From Platanthera guangdongensis (taxonomy: Eukaryota > Streptophyta > Magnoliopsida > Asparagales > Orchidaceae): a stretch of DNA of 64,000 nucleotides. The notes under the pieces were generated by a model, which worked only from the letters and a program-made list of their open reading frames with translations, ran no database searches and was not told the DNA's origin. Position 1 is the first letter of the stretch, and each line of letters opens with the position of its first letter. The stretch lies in the NCBI GenBank assembly GCA_039583875.1, contig CM077157.1, positions 77,624,346-77,688,345 on the forward strand. Reading direction: 5' to 3'. Below are positions 23,462 to 35,900 of the stretch, one piece after another. Made by a program: the position numbers and the translations under genes.

Positions 23462-24418
23462 ATGGCGGTTCCAGCGGGCAATCTTGCAGCAATGAAATTT
23501 GATACTGGATTTGATGTGGACTTCGAATCGTTTCAACACTCTAATCCAATCTTCCTGAACATTCTAAAACTGCTTGAAGATCACCAGTTGAAGCATCTGA
23601 TGTCCACCAGAATTAAGCTAGCTAGTGCGGTGATCAGGGAATGGGTCTACACTTCCTCCACCATAGATGAAAGCACCATGACAGGCACAATATCGGGTAA
23701 TGAAGTTTCTATTACACCGGCCGTCCTGACTGAAATTTTTGGATTAACTAATGGTGAAGCAGAGTTGGATATTGACACTGAGGAATATGATGAAAAGTTA
23801 AATAAAATGGGTTATTCTGGAGCAACCACCAACAAGCTGCTAAAGAAACCTCTATCTGCTGAGTATAAGTTTCTAGCAGATATTGTGGGGAAAGTACTGC
23901 TGGGCAAGCACACAACCCATGACTACATCACTAGGCATCAATTCCTAGTGATGTGTGTTGTGGTCAATAAGAAGCCTATGAACTGGGCTAAGATTATATT
24001 TGAACTGATCAGGAAAAAGAACACCAAAAAGGAGGTGTGTTTTGGAAGAATTCTGGGAATCTTCCTCCAGGCAAAGGCTACTGAATCCCCGGTCACACCG
24101 ACCATATTCATAAATGCCTCCAAGAGGCTCTCCTGTGCCCTCTTTGGCAGGTGGGAGAGGACCATCACCAAGCCCTCCAAGGCTTCTTCCTCTTCCCCCA
24201 GGCCTTCTGAGAGTACAAGGGCTACTCCATCCACTCCCCACCCTGCTGAGGATATCCCTCCTCCACCTCCACCACCTCCAGCCATCCACAGTCATCCTCG
24301 GATGGTACACCAACTCCCCTCCACAGTTCAAACCACAGTATACACTCCTACACCTCCATCCACTCCAATACATCCATCACAAACTCATATTCACTTTCAT
24401 ACCTCACCTCCTCTTATA
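23462..24418 (+). pseudogene. Co-1 extra ORF after pol, part 1
   Basis: The frame is open from 23342. I take the ATG at 23462 (MAVPAGNLAAMKF) as the start because the spacer repeats end before it. Residues 1-230 have conserved segments resembling the 'putative plant transposon protein' domain seen in plant retroelement extra ORFs: 'LKHLMSTRIKLASAVIREW', 'GNEVSITPAVLTEIFGL', 'TTHDYITRHQFLVMCVVVNKKP'. A Ser/Pro-rich tail follows (about residue 230 on). Sirevirus ORFs in this place are often called envelope-like, but I see no signal peptide or clear membrane segment here, so I do not claim that role. Cut after TTATA at 24414-24418 by an insertion. Confidence 0.8.
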
Positions 24419-25293
24419 AGTTAAGTTACTTTCCTGCTGTTACTTATACATGTTAGTTTGCTATAGCTCTTAAATATTTGATAGATCATGTTGTTGATAC
24501 TCTTACACTACTTCCACCTGCTTGTACTTCTTTTACTTGCATACTTATTATATATTGTACTCTTGTTCCTCTTCCCCGCCCGATGCGAAGGAGTCGTCGG
24601 GGGAGTGGATGTGAAACCACATAGTCGTTTCGACTAACGGTTGCTACGTCTTCCTTTTTAGGAGGTCATGCCACAGGTAGATCAGCCGCAGACTACGCAG
24701 CAGGATAGCCAGGCCAGGACGACAGGGCTTAAAGTGACGGTGCCATCGATACCGTTAGTTACGGATGTTAGTATTTTGATACTCAGATGTAGCCAGTTTG
24801 GGCAATGTTTAGTTGTACTCTGATATATTGTAGAAGCATGTTTTAGCTTCTCCTTTATTGATGTATTTGGACATTATTACTTAGTGTGGATTTTGACTTA
24901 TCTTGCTTATTATTTTTGGTTGGGTTGGTATGTTCTATTGATATTGTTGTAGCCGGCGGAATAGGCGTCTTGTGGTACAGGTTAGCTTGCGTGCTAATGC
25001 TACCGCAAGGCGGCTGTTCCGGGCATAAGACTCCCCCTTCGTGCCGTGTTTTGGGATCCGGGAGGGGGGGTCTTACAAATGGTATCAGAGCCAGGTTTCG
25101 ATCCGGGGATGGGTGACCTCCTGGGAAGTCCCTGTAGTGCGGGCTTGACTATCGAGTTTACCCCATCAAAGGGAGGCTGTGGCCACCAACAACACGCCTG
25201 TGGAGGGAGAGTGGTTGGGGTGCTTGGGCTGTAGCCCGGTAGCGATGCCTAGAGCGGAGCCGTGACACTGTCACGTTGTATCGGCTAGGGTCG
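24419..25293 (+). mobile_element. Captured gypsy fragment: LTR 3' end, primer site and leader
   Basis: The insert is flanked by TTATA (24414-24418 and 25294-25298) but lacks TG/CA ends. It carries the last ~0.65 kb of an LTR related to Gy-2 ('GGAGTCGTCGGGGGAG', 'CGACTAACGGTTG', 'GGGCATAAGACTCC') ending GGGGTCTTACA at 25077. A tRNA-Met primer site TGGTATCAGAGCC follows at 25080-25092, then about 200 bp of leader. That leader has a 25-nt match to 5S rRNA at 25107-25131. No coding potential. It looks like a fragment captured at a break or an atypical insertion, not a complete element. Confidence 0.75.
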
Positions 25294-25298
25294 TTATA

Positions 25299-26817
25299 CC
25301 TCCATCCCCCCATGGTACCCAAACTCCTTCACACACTCATATTCGCTCTCATAGTCCATCCCCCCATGGTACACCAACTCCATCACAATATGGTACACCA
25401 CCCTTATCTCCCATACGACCACATTTGGATGATATTCCCCTTTCCAATCTATCATCCCTACCATCCTTCAATCTACTCTCATCCCCCTCTTTATAATCCT
25501 TCCTCCCCAGATGAACCTATGCAAGACTCTATACCTTCTCCTCCACCATCATCTCCCATCCCCCATTTTGTCCCCAATGAGACATCTCCTACATTCCTGC
25601 CACTGGACCCCTCCATCATTCCACCTCTTCTAGCACTTCTTACTCCCCTCCTCAAAACCCTCATAACAGAGGCTATTTACCCTCTTGCTACCTCCATCTC
25701 TTCACTTGCTGCTCAAATCTCTACTCTCTCCATCCGTCCTTCTTCGGTTAGGGGCCTGGCTCCAGTATCCACTGAAACCAGGCAGGGGAAGATACTTTGT
25801 GAAGAAGAAGCAGCAGCAGCAGAAACAGTAGCAGTAGAAGCAGCAGTAACAGAAGTAGCAGCAGAAGCAACAGTAGAAGCAGAAGCAGATGCAGATGCAG
25901 CAGCATCTGATGATTTAATTGATTTACTTCATTTCATTGAGTCTGATATGGATTTGGATGAGTCTGTTTTGGATGAAAAAAAATCTGCTGGTGATTACAT
26001 TATAAATTCCATAGTAAATCTTGTAAATTTGTTGAACATGTTTGATATAGTTCATTTGAACTCTCTGCCAGAATACAGCATAAAGCCATCCATGGCTATA
26101 GTCCCCTATACCTCCCCAATAAGCCCCAAAGTTGCCAAGCAACTCATGGCTAGTTTTGCTACTATAGAGGCTCCTGCCATCCCATCTCCACCAAAAGCCG
26201 ATTCCCTCATTGTTGCATCCCCTCCCAGAGACATTTCTACTCCAACCTTTATTATGGATGACTCTCCAATACCTGATCTTGATGAGTTGATCATGGTTGG
26301 TATAGAAGAAGAGAATAAATCAGTTGCTGAAAGCACTGATGTGTACAGTTCTCCAGCTCCAGCTCCAGCTCCTCCTACAGCTCCTTCCCACGCAAAAAAA
26401 CCCTTGATATCTGCAGAGGCTCTGAAAGAAATAAATGCATTATATGATACTCCTCAAGACTCTTCAGATGATGATGATGATGAAGAGGATTCAGATGACA
26501 GTCCATCTGCTAAGAAAAAGAAACTTTCTAAGAAGAGGAAAGCTCCTCCACCTCCTGCTCCAAAACCCAACCCAACACATGATACTCCCTACTACATTCT
26601 TCAGAACATCACTCCATATAAGGGCATGCCAGCATGGATGTGGCTGTACAAAAACCAACAGAAAGATAGAAAGAAGAGCAAGAAATACTCACCTCCTCCT
26701 CAGAGATTCAGAAAAGCCCTCCTCCTCCTCCTTCACCTGCTGCTGGTGCTTCAGGTTCTTCATCTCAAAGGACTACCCAGTATCAAACATATCAGAGACA
26801 TCAGGGTAGGTCCTCCT
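25299..26817 (+). pseudogene. Co-1 extra ORF, part 2
   Basis: An open frame spans 25276-26841 (about 520 codons), but only the part up to 26817 is Co-1. It opens with a Pro/His/Ser-rich region repeating 'CCCATGGTACACCAACTCC' words; the original frame there seems to have slipped near 25490. 'PLATSISSLAAQISTL' may form a helix. An Ala/Glu-rich low-complexity run follows at 25806-25910, then an acidic run DDDDDEED (about 26467-26490) and a Lys-rich run KKKKLSKKRK that resembles a nuclear-localisation signal. Near 26700 the frame slips again, since continuity across Gy-2 is in another frame (Gln/Ser-rich). Function unknown. Confidence 0.75.
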
Positions 26818-29800
26818 TGTAACATCCCATGTTACTTCTAGACCCCTCAACTTAGATTGGGTTAGGCATGGGGTGAGATTTGAGGAGACCAGCTAGGTTT
26901 GACCCCAGGTAGTGGGTGGTAGCCATGTGGGGCCCACTATAAGACCATAGTCAAACTAGGTCAAACTAGCCTAAGTGGGGACCCTAGCCACACCATGACC
27001 CCACCACATTGCCCTAACCCTAAAGACAATCTAAGTGGCCCCTAGGGTTTGTCACTGGGTCAACATTTTGACCCCAGTTGACCAAGGTCAACCTTGGGCT
27101 TAATTTGGTCAAATCCACACCCATAGGCCTAATTAACCTAAGTGGGGCACCCCCTTGACCCAAACCAAGTTGGGTGGTGCCACTAGACCCATTTCCACCA
27201 GGTGGGGTCAGTCCACCCACCATAGTTGACCAGTCAACCCCAAAAGTCAAATTGGTCAACAATTTGACCTAAGGAATGAAATGAAGGCCAAGTCATTCCC
27301 CCTTGGACCAAGCCCACAAAAATTGGCCCATAGTCAGCCCAAGTGAACAAGACCAACCCTACCCCTCTAAATCAGGAGAGAGAATGCATGCAAGGGGGTA
27401 AAATTGGAAATTTTAGGAGAAGAGGAGAGAGAAAGAGGGATGAAGGAAATGGTGGCCACATGGCCACCCCATCAGCTGACTTAGGCTGCCCAAAACCAAG
27501 TGGCTGACCTCCCCTCTTCATTTCCAGCAGAATTCCAGAGCTGAGAGCCACATGTCAGCTGGGTGAAATCTCCAAAGCCCAAAACCGAGCTAGCATTGGA
27601 GATATCTCCACTTATAGCTCACCTCAGTCCAAACAGAGCTCACCATCAGCTTCAGAAGGCCGAGAGGAGTGGAATTCGACTACTTACTCATGGAAAACGG
27701 TGGAGAATTCAACTTTCGGGGAGGAGCTCGCCGGCGCACCACCACCACAGCAAACCGCCGCCTGACCCGCAGCCAAGCCCCGATTATGGTGCGTTTCACT
27801 TCACCTCTGCCCGCACTAGCTTCTTAGATCAAATAGGCGAGAGATCGGGCTCAATTGAGCCCGATGCCATGTGAGAAAATCTAGAAAATTCTAAGTTTCT
27901 GAAACCGCTCGGGATCGCCGTCGCCGCCGTCTTCCGCCGCCCCATCGCCGGGAAATGATAGCCACCACCACCGTGAAGGTGATGGCACCATTGGCCGGAG
28001 GTGGCGACGCCTCAGCTGGCCGGAAACCGCCGGCAAAATCGCTCCAGGTCGGCTCGATCTCAGCCGTTGGCTGGAGGTAGACGATAACCGGATCCCGTCG
28101 ATTCTTACTTTAAGATTCGTGCGCCGATTATTAATATAAATCAGATTAATATATGAATAGTGTCATTTTCTGTCACACTTAATCAGTACTTTTGCATGTT
28201 AAATTTAGGCCTCCTAGAGGCATTTCCAGACCTTAGACCTCAATGAAAAATGTAGCCTAGGGTCTTACCTTTAAAATGCCACCCTAAACATACATTTTGG
28301 AGTAGTGTACAGCCCTGTAGGACATTTCTCTTAGGACTGGTCCTAGACTAGGTCAAAAATTATATTGGATGCCCTGGTCTCAATATTAGTCACCATGATC
28401 CCAAATTTTGGGCACATGCATGATTAGGGCTTACTTACCTCCTGCCAAAATTTAGGAATTTTTGGAAAATATTTTCCTATAGTTTTTGGTAAAATATCAA
28501 AATTTAAATAAATGATATATATGGAGTTCTACTCCTCCCCATGGCCCCAAATTTTGGTGGTGGGTCAGTGGGGTCACCCTTGGTGCATGATAAAATTTTC
28601 AGCACCTTGGGATCACTGCATGTGGGAGAATCCACTTGCATGTGCTAGCCTATGTTAAGGCTTGGTGTGCAAATAGCAAAAATGCAAATTGGTGAATTTA
28701 GCCCAATGGTTGCATGCAAGAATTATGAAATTAATTATAGTGGCTCATTAGGGTAAATGTCACTCTTCAAATTAATAATGGAATTTTTGGAATCAAAATT
28801 CCATTTATTGGAATTTACTTTATAAATAGCTATTTTGGAATTAAAAATTGGAAAATAGGATTTATTCAAGTACAAATCCAAACAACATTACCAAGGCATA
28901 GATTACATCACATTTGACTTAGGAAAATTATGATTTCTCTGTTTTGAAGAACCTTGGAGTAGATACCCTAAATTTCCCATTTTACCCTTATCATGATAAT
29001 TCTTGAAATGATATATTTATACCTCTGAAAAATTTGGGATTTATTCTACTGTCATAAAATGTTGATATTAGTTTATCATGAATTTCTCAGAATTTTATTG
29101 GATGCATTACTTGTGTTAAATTAGTACAATGGCATTTTGGTAAATACCTTATAATGGAACCCCATAGGCCATCTTACATTCAATTTTGATGATTCTCTGC
29201 CAATAGCCATAATTTAGTGTCTTAAAGGCTCTGTAATTTTTCTGGAATTTTTGAGTATATAATGCTTATACTTCATGTGTAAAATGGAATTTATGTGGGA
29301 TTGTTATTAAATAGAAAATGACAATAAATAATTTAAGGAAAATTATGAAATTCTGAAGGCAGCAATATTTGGTTAATATACATCTCAGGAAAAATTTCCT
29401 AAGTCAGAGGATGCTTAATTAAATCACTTCATGTGTAAAGTGGCCGAGCATTTAAATTAAGAGAATTAATTAAATGACCATTTGGCCAGGAAAAATTATG
29501 AGAATCCTTAGGGTAGTTCCCTTAGTCCATAATACCTTAGGATAAATATTTAGAGGCAAGATGCCTTAAGTTTTGGAAGATCACATCTCTAGGGTAAACA
29601 TAGGTCATGGTCTGCATATAACACAAATAGGTCTTGCCTTAGGGAATTACCAGGGGACTGATTATCGGCAGAAATAAGAGAGAGTTCAACATATGTAACC
29701 CTGGTGGGTAGAGTTTTTCTTAGTGAGGGATCAAAAGTGCAAGTCTTAACTAACAACTGGAGTGGGGATCGGCGGAAGACCGTCGGTTTTCCCGGTAATA

Positions 29801-31512
29801 ACTTAAGTCACTAGGGTTATACTAAAGCAATAAGGAGAGCTGGGAAGATACATGGGTAGCCATCAACTAAAATAAATATCCTTGCGAAAGGGAACGCTGG
29901 GCGTAATCCCAACACAGTTCCTAGTGCCCCTTGAGAGCCCTTCACAGGGAATACCGGGGGCAGTCCTGGGATTAACCTTAAATCTCTAAGTATAATAAAC
30001 CGTAGGCAAGAGTAGTTTAATAGGTTAGGACATTGTTGTACCTTCTCGCCCGTGTGTGGGCTGGAGAGATTCATGACATATGCTCACCCGTTTTGGGGTT
30101 TGAGGGAGTTGGTATAAAGGCACGGATGTGCGTTCTCACCCGTGTTTGGGTTTGAGGGATTCAGGACGGGTTTTGGTCCTGCGAGCGGAAGGCTCGGTAT
30201 GAATTACTTGCATGTGCATAAATATCATGGCGGGGCATGCGGTACTGGCCGTTCGTCACACCGATGGCAGTACGGTGCACCAGGCGGTTGTGGGAGTTAG
30301 AGGGGCCAGTGGGTTGTTTTACACTGCGGTCTGGAGGACGACCCCCGATAACACAGATCCGACCCAACAAGACTGACGGGTTTGTCAGCAAAGTACGTAC
30401 GCGAGGCTCTAGAGTGCACCTTGGACGTGTACAGAGGCGTATGAGAGGGGTCTAAGGCTTGGTAGTGTGCATACCGGTCTAGAAGCGGAGACGCCCGCTC
30501 CGCTGCTGCCGTAGCCACAGCGGTGGTACCCGAGAGTGATGCTAGCTCTCAAAAAGTGGGAACTAAAGGTCTGTGATCACAGAGTCGTTGTGTGTGAGTT
30601 GCACTTGCCTGCGCATAAAATTGCATCATATCATTCATTCATATTAGGTCATACGCTTCATAGATCCTTATCATATAAATTAGTATGGGCTCTTTTATAT
30701 GATAAGTTAAATTTCCTGGAAATCCTAACTTATATATTTGTATGGGCATTTATATAAGTTAGGGTACGCTTGTGATGATAGCATAGTGGTAGCTTAGCTT
30801 ATTTACTTGTTCATACTGCTGCATCTTTACCTTTCATTACTGCACTACTTATTACTTGTTACTTGTACCGTACATAGAATTGCTAGAGTAGATCTACAGT
30901 ATTTATTACATCATTAGTTAGATATTGTCACCTGCTTCCACCTTGTTACCCCTTGTTGTCCTCCGCTTCGTCCTCCCGCTCGGTGCCTAGGAGCTGCGGG
31001 GCGAGGTGCGGAGGAAACGACTTAGTCTTTTTGACTAATGGTCGGTGACCAACTATTTTTAGGAGCCCGTGGAGATGGAGCACCAGCACGTCGAGGAGGC
31101 AGGACATGAGGAGCAGATACCGCTTCAGCAGGCTACCACTACTACTGCGCGTCCTCAGGTGGGACGAGTCTTGATGTTCTAGTTTAGCTTCCGCATTTAC
31201 CATTTTGTGAGAGAGAGATTTGATGTACTGGGCATAAGCCCTTTTTACTCTTTCTTCTGTACTTTTCTGTGGACTAGTGATGTACTATTCATTTCCTTTA
31301 TATGATTGTACTGTGACTTGTGGACTGATGGCATTTTATACTAAATTATACTTCTTATTTCTCATATTGGCCTACAGGTTTATGATCGTAGTAGCCGGCA
31401 GAATCGGCGTGTTGCGGTGTCGACTAACCCGTGAGTTAGTGCCACCGTAAGACGGCGGTTCCGGGCATAAGATCCGGTAGCCCTCCTTGGTAAGGGGGAG
31501 GGGGGTCTTACA
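26818..31512 (+). mobile_element. Gy-2 5' LTR
   Basis: It runs TGTAACATCCC to GGGGTCTTACA. The first 500 bp are rich in GTTGACC/GGTCAAC words. About 27640-28090 is GC-rich with CGCCGTCGCCGCCGTC runs. 28100-29700 is AT-rich. 29760-31510 is the part shared with the diverged LTR at 3230-6590. The open frames seen here (for example 27563-27874) recur in the other LTR only because the LTRs are copies; I see no protein family in them. Confidence 0.96.
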
Positions 31513-31513
31513 A

Positions 31514-31529
31514 ACTGGTATCACTTGAA
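31514..31529 (+). other. Gy-2 primer-binding site, partial match to tRNA-Met
   Basis: ACTGGTATCACTTGAA follows the LTR end at 31512. The first part matches the initiator tRNA-Met site TGGTATCAGAGC, but it diverges after TGGTATCA. Priming may be weaker, or another tRNA may be used. Confidence 0.6.
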
Positions 31530-31695
31530 CAACGATCATATGAGAAAGAAGTCCACAACATGGGACCACCCCCGCCCCAGCATTAGTTTGCGGACAAACT
31601 ATACAGCGGAAGCAGTGGTGTGCCCATGTGTAAAGTCACATAAATGGTCCACAAAGTACAATTTGTTAGGCCAATTCTGCTTTAACCTTACCTTT

Positions 31696-32814
31696 ATGCA
31701 ACCTCCACAGGTCGCAGCGCCGCAAAATGTGGCTCCTCCCCCTCCAGCTGCCACTCCATTCCTACATACGGAGATGGGGCAGACCCTGACGGCGATTTTG
31801 GATGCCTTTAGAGCCCAGCAAGTCCCGGCTCCACAGCCAAATCCGGGGTCGAGCTGGCTGAGTGCATTCAAGAGCCTGTCCCCACCGACGTACCGTGGGA
31901 CAGAGGATGCAGTGAAGACGGAAGAATGGCTGGAGGCCATACACGAGATCTTAGCGGGCATCAGCTGCCCAGTCGGCCAGGCAGTACCTCTAGCCACCTC
32001 CGTGCTAGAGGCCCACGCGAAGAGATGGTGGAAGTCAGTCCGGGAGACTACTTATGCGGACTTTGAGTTGTCAGAGATTTCTTGGGAGGAGTTTGGCGAT
32101 GTGTTCCTGGAGCACTTCGTCTCTGCTACGGACAGGGATGCTTTGGAGGAGAGGTTTTTGAACCTCAAGCAGGGGACCAGATCTGTGATAGAGTACCAGA
32201 GGGAGTTCTCCCACTTGGCCAGGTTCGCGGGGATTCAGGACACCGACGACAGGAGGTACGCAAAGAGGTTCTACCGGGGCCTCAGGGATGATCTGAGGCA
32301 GGCTCTGTTATTCATTTCACATGGCACATCAGGCAGATCATCGAGATGGAGAAGAAACTGGAGGCTGACCAGCTGATGGTGCGAGCCGGAGGGAAGAGAC
32401 CATTTGATGGATCGACATCAGGTGAGAGCAGTAGGGGCTCTCAGAGGGGCAGGACCATTGGATACAGGAGGGGTGGGGGACGTCGTCGTCCCAACTTCAG
32501 GCAGGAGCAGGGGCCTCCTCCAGCTTTGGCTCCCCCACCTCTACAGATGCACGATCCGAGGAGACAGGATGACCGAGGCCACCGACAAGTGGTTTGTTAT
32601 GGGTGCCGCCAGCCAGGGCACATCAGGTCGGAGTGCCCGCACCGATTCCATCCCCCTCCTCCTCCTCCACCTCCAGTGGCCCCTGTACAGCAGGGCCGAG
32701 GACGAGGCCGAGGACGAGGCCGAGGCCGGGGATATCATGGCCGGAGGCGCGAGCAGGAGCAGATATACGCCTTGGACCTCACAGAGCCGAGGAATCCCGA
32801 GGAGGTCATTACAG
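31696..32814 (+). CDS. gag: Gy-2 gag (one frame slip)
   Basis: Gag spans two frames. The first is open from 31525, with a likely start at the Met codon 31696 (MQPPQVAAPQN). It holds the retrotransposon Gag domain: 'FKSLSPPTYRGTEDAVKTEEW', 'AKRWWKSVRETTYADF', 'SWEEFGDVFLEHFVSA', 'RSVIEYQREFSHLARFA'. A one-base slip near 32325-32340 moves the frame, and the second part is open from 32346 (MEKKLEADQLM). It has a zinc knuckle CYGCRQPGHIRSEC at about 32595-32637, a Pro-rich run and a Gly/Arg-rich run (about 32690-32730) able to bind nucleic acid. The unspliced frame ends TGA at 32820-32822; splicing at 32814 leads into protease. Confidence 0.88.
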
Positions 32815-32916
32815 GTACTTGAAGTTAGTTTTGAGTTTCCTTAAATTTTCCAATGATATATATATAGTACCTGGAACCATAGGATAACAATTAACCTTCA
32901 CATAAACAAACCTCAG
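32815..32916 (+). other. Putative gag/pol intron of Gy-2 (102 nt)
   Basis: Donor ACAG|GTACTT at 32815, acceptor CCTCAG|GC ending 32916, AT-rich between. Joining 32814 to 32917 completes a Gly codon and fuses Gag (Val-Ile-Thr) to Ile-Val-Met of pol without a frame change. Read through, Gag ends two codons after the donor. Position and phase equal those in Gy-1 and Gy-4. Confidence 0.8.
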
Positions 32917-35900
32917 GCATAGTCATGATCAGCGGCAAGCCTGCCCATACTCTTTTCGACACGGGTGCGTCACACTCGTTCGTATCCGAGGCCTTCATCG
33001 ACGGACTCGAAGGCGTGGAGAGGTTCCCTGGACTAGAGATGAGGGTACGCCTACCCGATGGGTCGGAGCTGCGGACTACTGCACATTGCGACATGGAGGC
33101 CGAGATTGGCGGCAAGGCTTTTGAGGCGCCGGCGACTATTCTGAAGCTGCAGGACTTTGACTTGATCTTGGGCATGGCCTGGTTGCACCGGAACCATGCC
33201 CAGATAGATTGTCCGTCCAGGAGGATCACGCTGAGACATGGCGACTCTCATGTTATCGTTGAAGGTATCCAGCCTATCTGCCACCTACTATTATCTTCTA
33301 TACAGGCTGTGAAGGCCCATGAGCAGGGCGAAGAAGTCTATATTGTCTGCTTCGAGATGGTGGGGACAGAGGCGACTATCTCAGATATTCCGGTGGTTCG
33401 GGATTTCTCCGACGTATTCCCGGAGAAATTGCCCGGGCTACCGCCTGCTAGAGACTTGGATTTCAGGATCCAGCTAGTGCCGGGAGCGAAGCCGGTGTCC
33501 CGAGCACCCTACAGGATGGCTCCTAGAGAGTTAGCAGAGTTCAGAACTCAACTGCAGGAGCTAGTCGAGTCAGGATTTGTACGGCCTAGTTCATCGCCAT
33601 GGGGAGCGCCAGTTCTATTTGTGAAGAAGAAGGACGGATCACTGCGATTATGTATAGATTACCGGGAGCTGAACCGGTTGACGGTCCGAAACACCTACCC
33701 TCTGCCTCGGATAGATGAGTTATTTGACCAGCTACAGGGAGCATTCTGGTTCTCCAAGTTAGATTTGCGATCCGGCTATTATCAGCTCCGTATCAGGGAA
33801 GAAGACATACCGAAGACGGCTTTCAGTTCGCGCTATGGATTATACGAATTCACGGTGATGCCTTTTGGGCTCACGAATGCTCCTGCTGCATTCATGAGTC
33901 TGATGAACCGTGTTTTCGAGCCTTTCTTAGATCGCTTCGTGATAGTATTCATCGACGACATCCTTATATATTCTCGGACTCAGGAGGAGCATACGGAGCA
34001 CTTGGCACAGGTCCTGCAGAGGTTGAGGGAGACACAGATGTACGCAAAATTTTCGAAGTGCCAGTTCTGGTTGCAGGAGGTGGCTTTCCTGGGGCACACG
34101 ATCAGCGGGGCTGGGTTAGCAGTGGACCCGGCCAAGATAGAGACAGTGAGGGATTGGCCACGGCCGAAGACCGCATCTGACATCCGCAGTTTCTTGGGAC
34201 TAGCAGGCTATTACCGCAAGTTCGTGGAGGGGTTCTCGAGGATAGCACTCCCCCTCACGTCCTTGACGATGAAGGATACAGATTTTGTTTGGTCAGAGCG
34301 GTGTGAGACGGCTTTTCAGGAGCTGAAGGACCGACTCATCTCATCCCCCATTCTCGCGCTTCCATCCGGGAGCGAAGGATTCCAGATCTACACGGACGCC
34401 TCTTATCAGGGGATGGGTGCAGTCTTGATGCAGCACGGACACGTCATCGCTTATGCTTCGCGACTGTTGAAGAAGCATGAGCATAATTATCCAGTACATG
34501 ATCTAGAGCTCGGGGCTGTGGTTTTCGCCCTGAAGATATGGAGGCATTACTTATATGGGATTCATTGTGACATCTTTTCAAATCACAAGAATCTCAAGTA
34601 TATCGATACTCAGAAGGACCTAAACCTGATACAGAGGAGGTGGCTGGAGTTTCTCTGTGATTATGATTACAAGATCCACTATCATCCGGGAAAAGCGAAC
34701 ACGGTTGCGGATGCTTTGAGCAGGAGGGCCGGCACTTCTGGACCGGAGCCCCGATTGATGTCCATGGAGCTACTTCAGATGATGGAGGACATGCGTATTA
34801 CCGTGGTGTCCGAGACTGAGCCAGATGTATATAGAGAGTATTTGAGCTCCGTGATCAGCTGCGATGATATACAGGAGCGCATCCGAGCACATCAGAGGCT
34901 GGATGCTGCGTTACAGCCGATTTTCAGTGCCCTAGAGAGGGGCAAGGTCGAGGACTACACGTTGCAGGATGATCTTCTTCGGTTCCGGGGGCGCATCTAC
35001 ATACCAGCAGGAGGCAGTATCCGGGAGGACATACTCCGAGAGGCACATTGCTCGAGATATTCAGTGCACCCCGGCATCACCAAGATGTGGGCAGATTTGC
35101 GGAGATCTATGTATTGGCCCGGGATGAAGAGGGAGATCACGGATTTTGTGACTCACTGCGAGACCTGCCAGCGTGTGAAGGCGGAATGCAAGAGCCCGGG
35201 AGGTTTACTACAGCCACTGCCAGTTCCAGAGTGGAAGTTCGAGGACATTGTTATGGACTTTGTACACGGATTGCCGCGCTCCCACTCCGGACATGATTCT
35301 ATATGGGTTATAGTGGACAGATTGACCAAAGTCGCGCGGTTTATTCCAGTTCGGAAGGATGCCCCAGTCGCAGTTCTGGTGAGACTATTTGTGGAGCAGT
35401 ACATCAGATATCATGGTATCCCCAGGACTATTGTTTCGGACCGTGATGGTCGGTTCACTTCGAGCGAGTGGAGGGCCGTGCATGCTCACTTGGGATCTCG
35501 TCTTACCTTTAGTACCGCCTTCCACCCGCAGACTGACGGACAGACCGAGCGGACCATCCGGACCATGGAGGACCTGCTCAGATTATGCATATTGGATACG
35601 GGGAGGCCTTGGGAGAGGCTGCTGCCATTGATCGAGTTCTCGTATAATAACAGCCACCAGGCTAGCATCAGGATGGCTCCGTACGAGGCTCTTTATGGGA
35701 GGAGATGCCGGACACCGCTATCATGGGTACAGGATGTGGACACCAGGGCTCTGGGATCCGATTATATAGAGGACACTGAGGCTCAGGTTCGATTGATCAG
35801 GGATCGGCTACTGGAGGCCCAGAGCAGACATGCAAAGTATTATGATGCTCGGCACCGGCAGGTGGAGTTCCAGGTTGGAGACAGGGTATTCTTGAAGATA

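Noticed and set aside
25107..25131. 5S rRNA gene
   Set aside because: Only about 25 nt match. The A-box and the gene ends are missing.
25276..26841. Long 521-codon open frame as a possible host gene
   Set aside because: It begins in captured gypsy leader and ends inside the Gy-2 LTR. The middle is the Co-1 extra ORF, shown by the two target-duplication joints and the continuation at 41103.
27563..27874. 103-codon frame, repeated at 37148-37459, as a conserved gene
   Set aside because: The two copies are the two LTRs of one element, so their conservation reflects recent transposition. There is no protein family resemblance.
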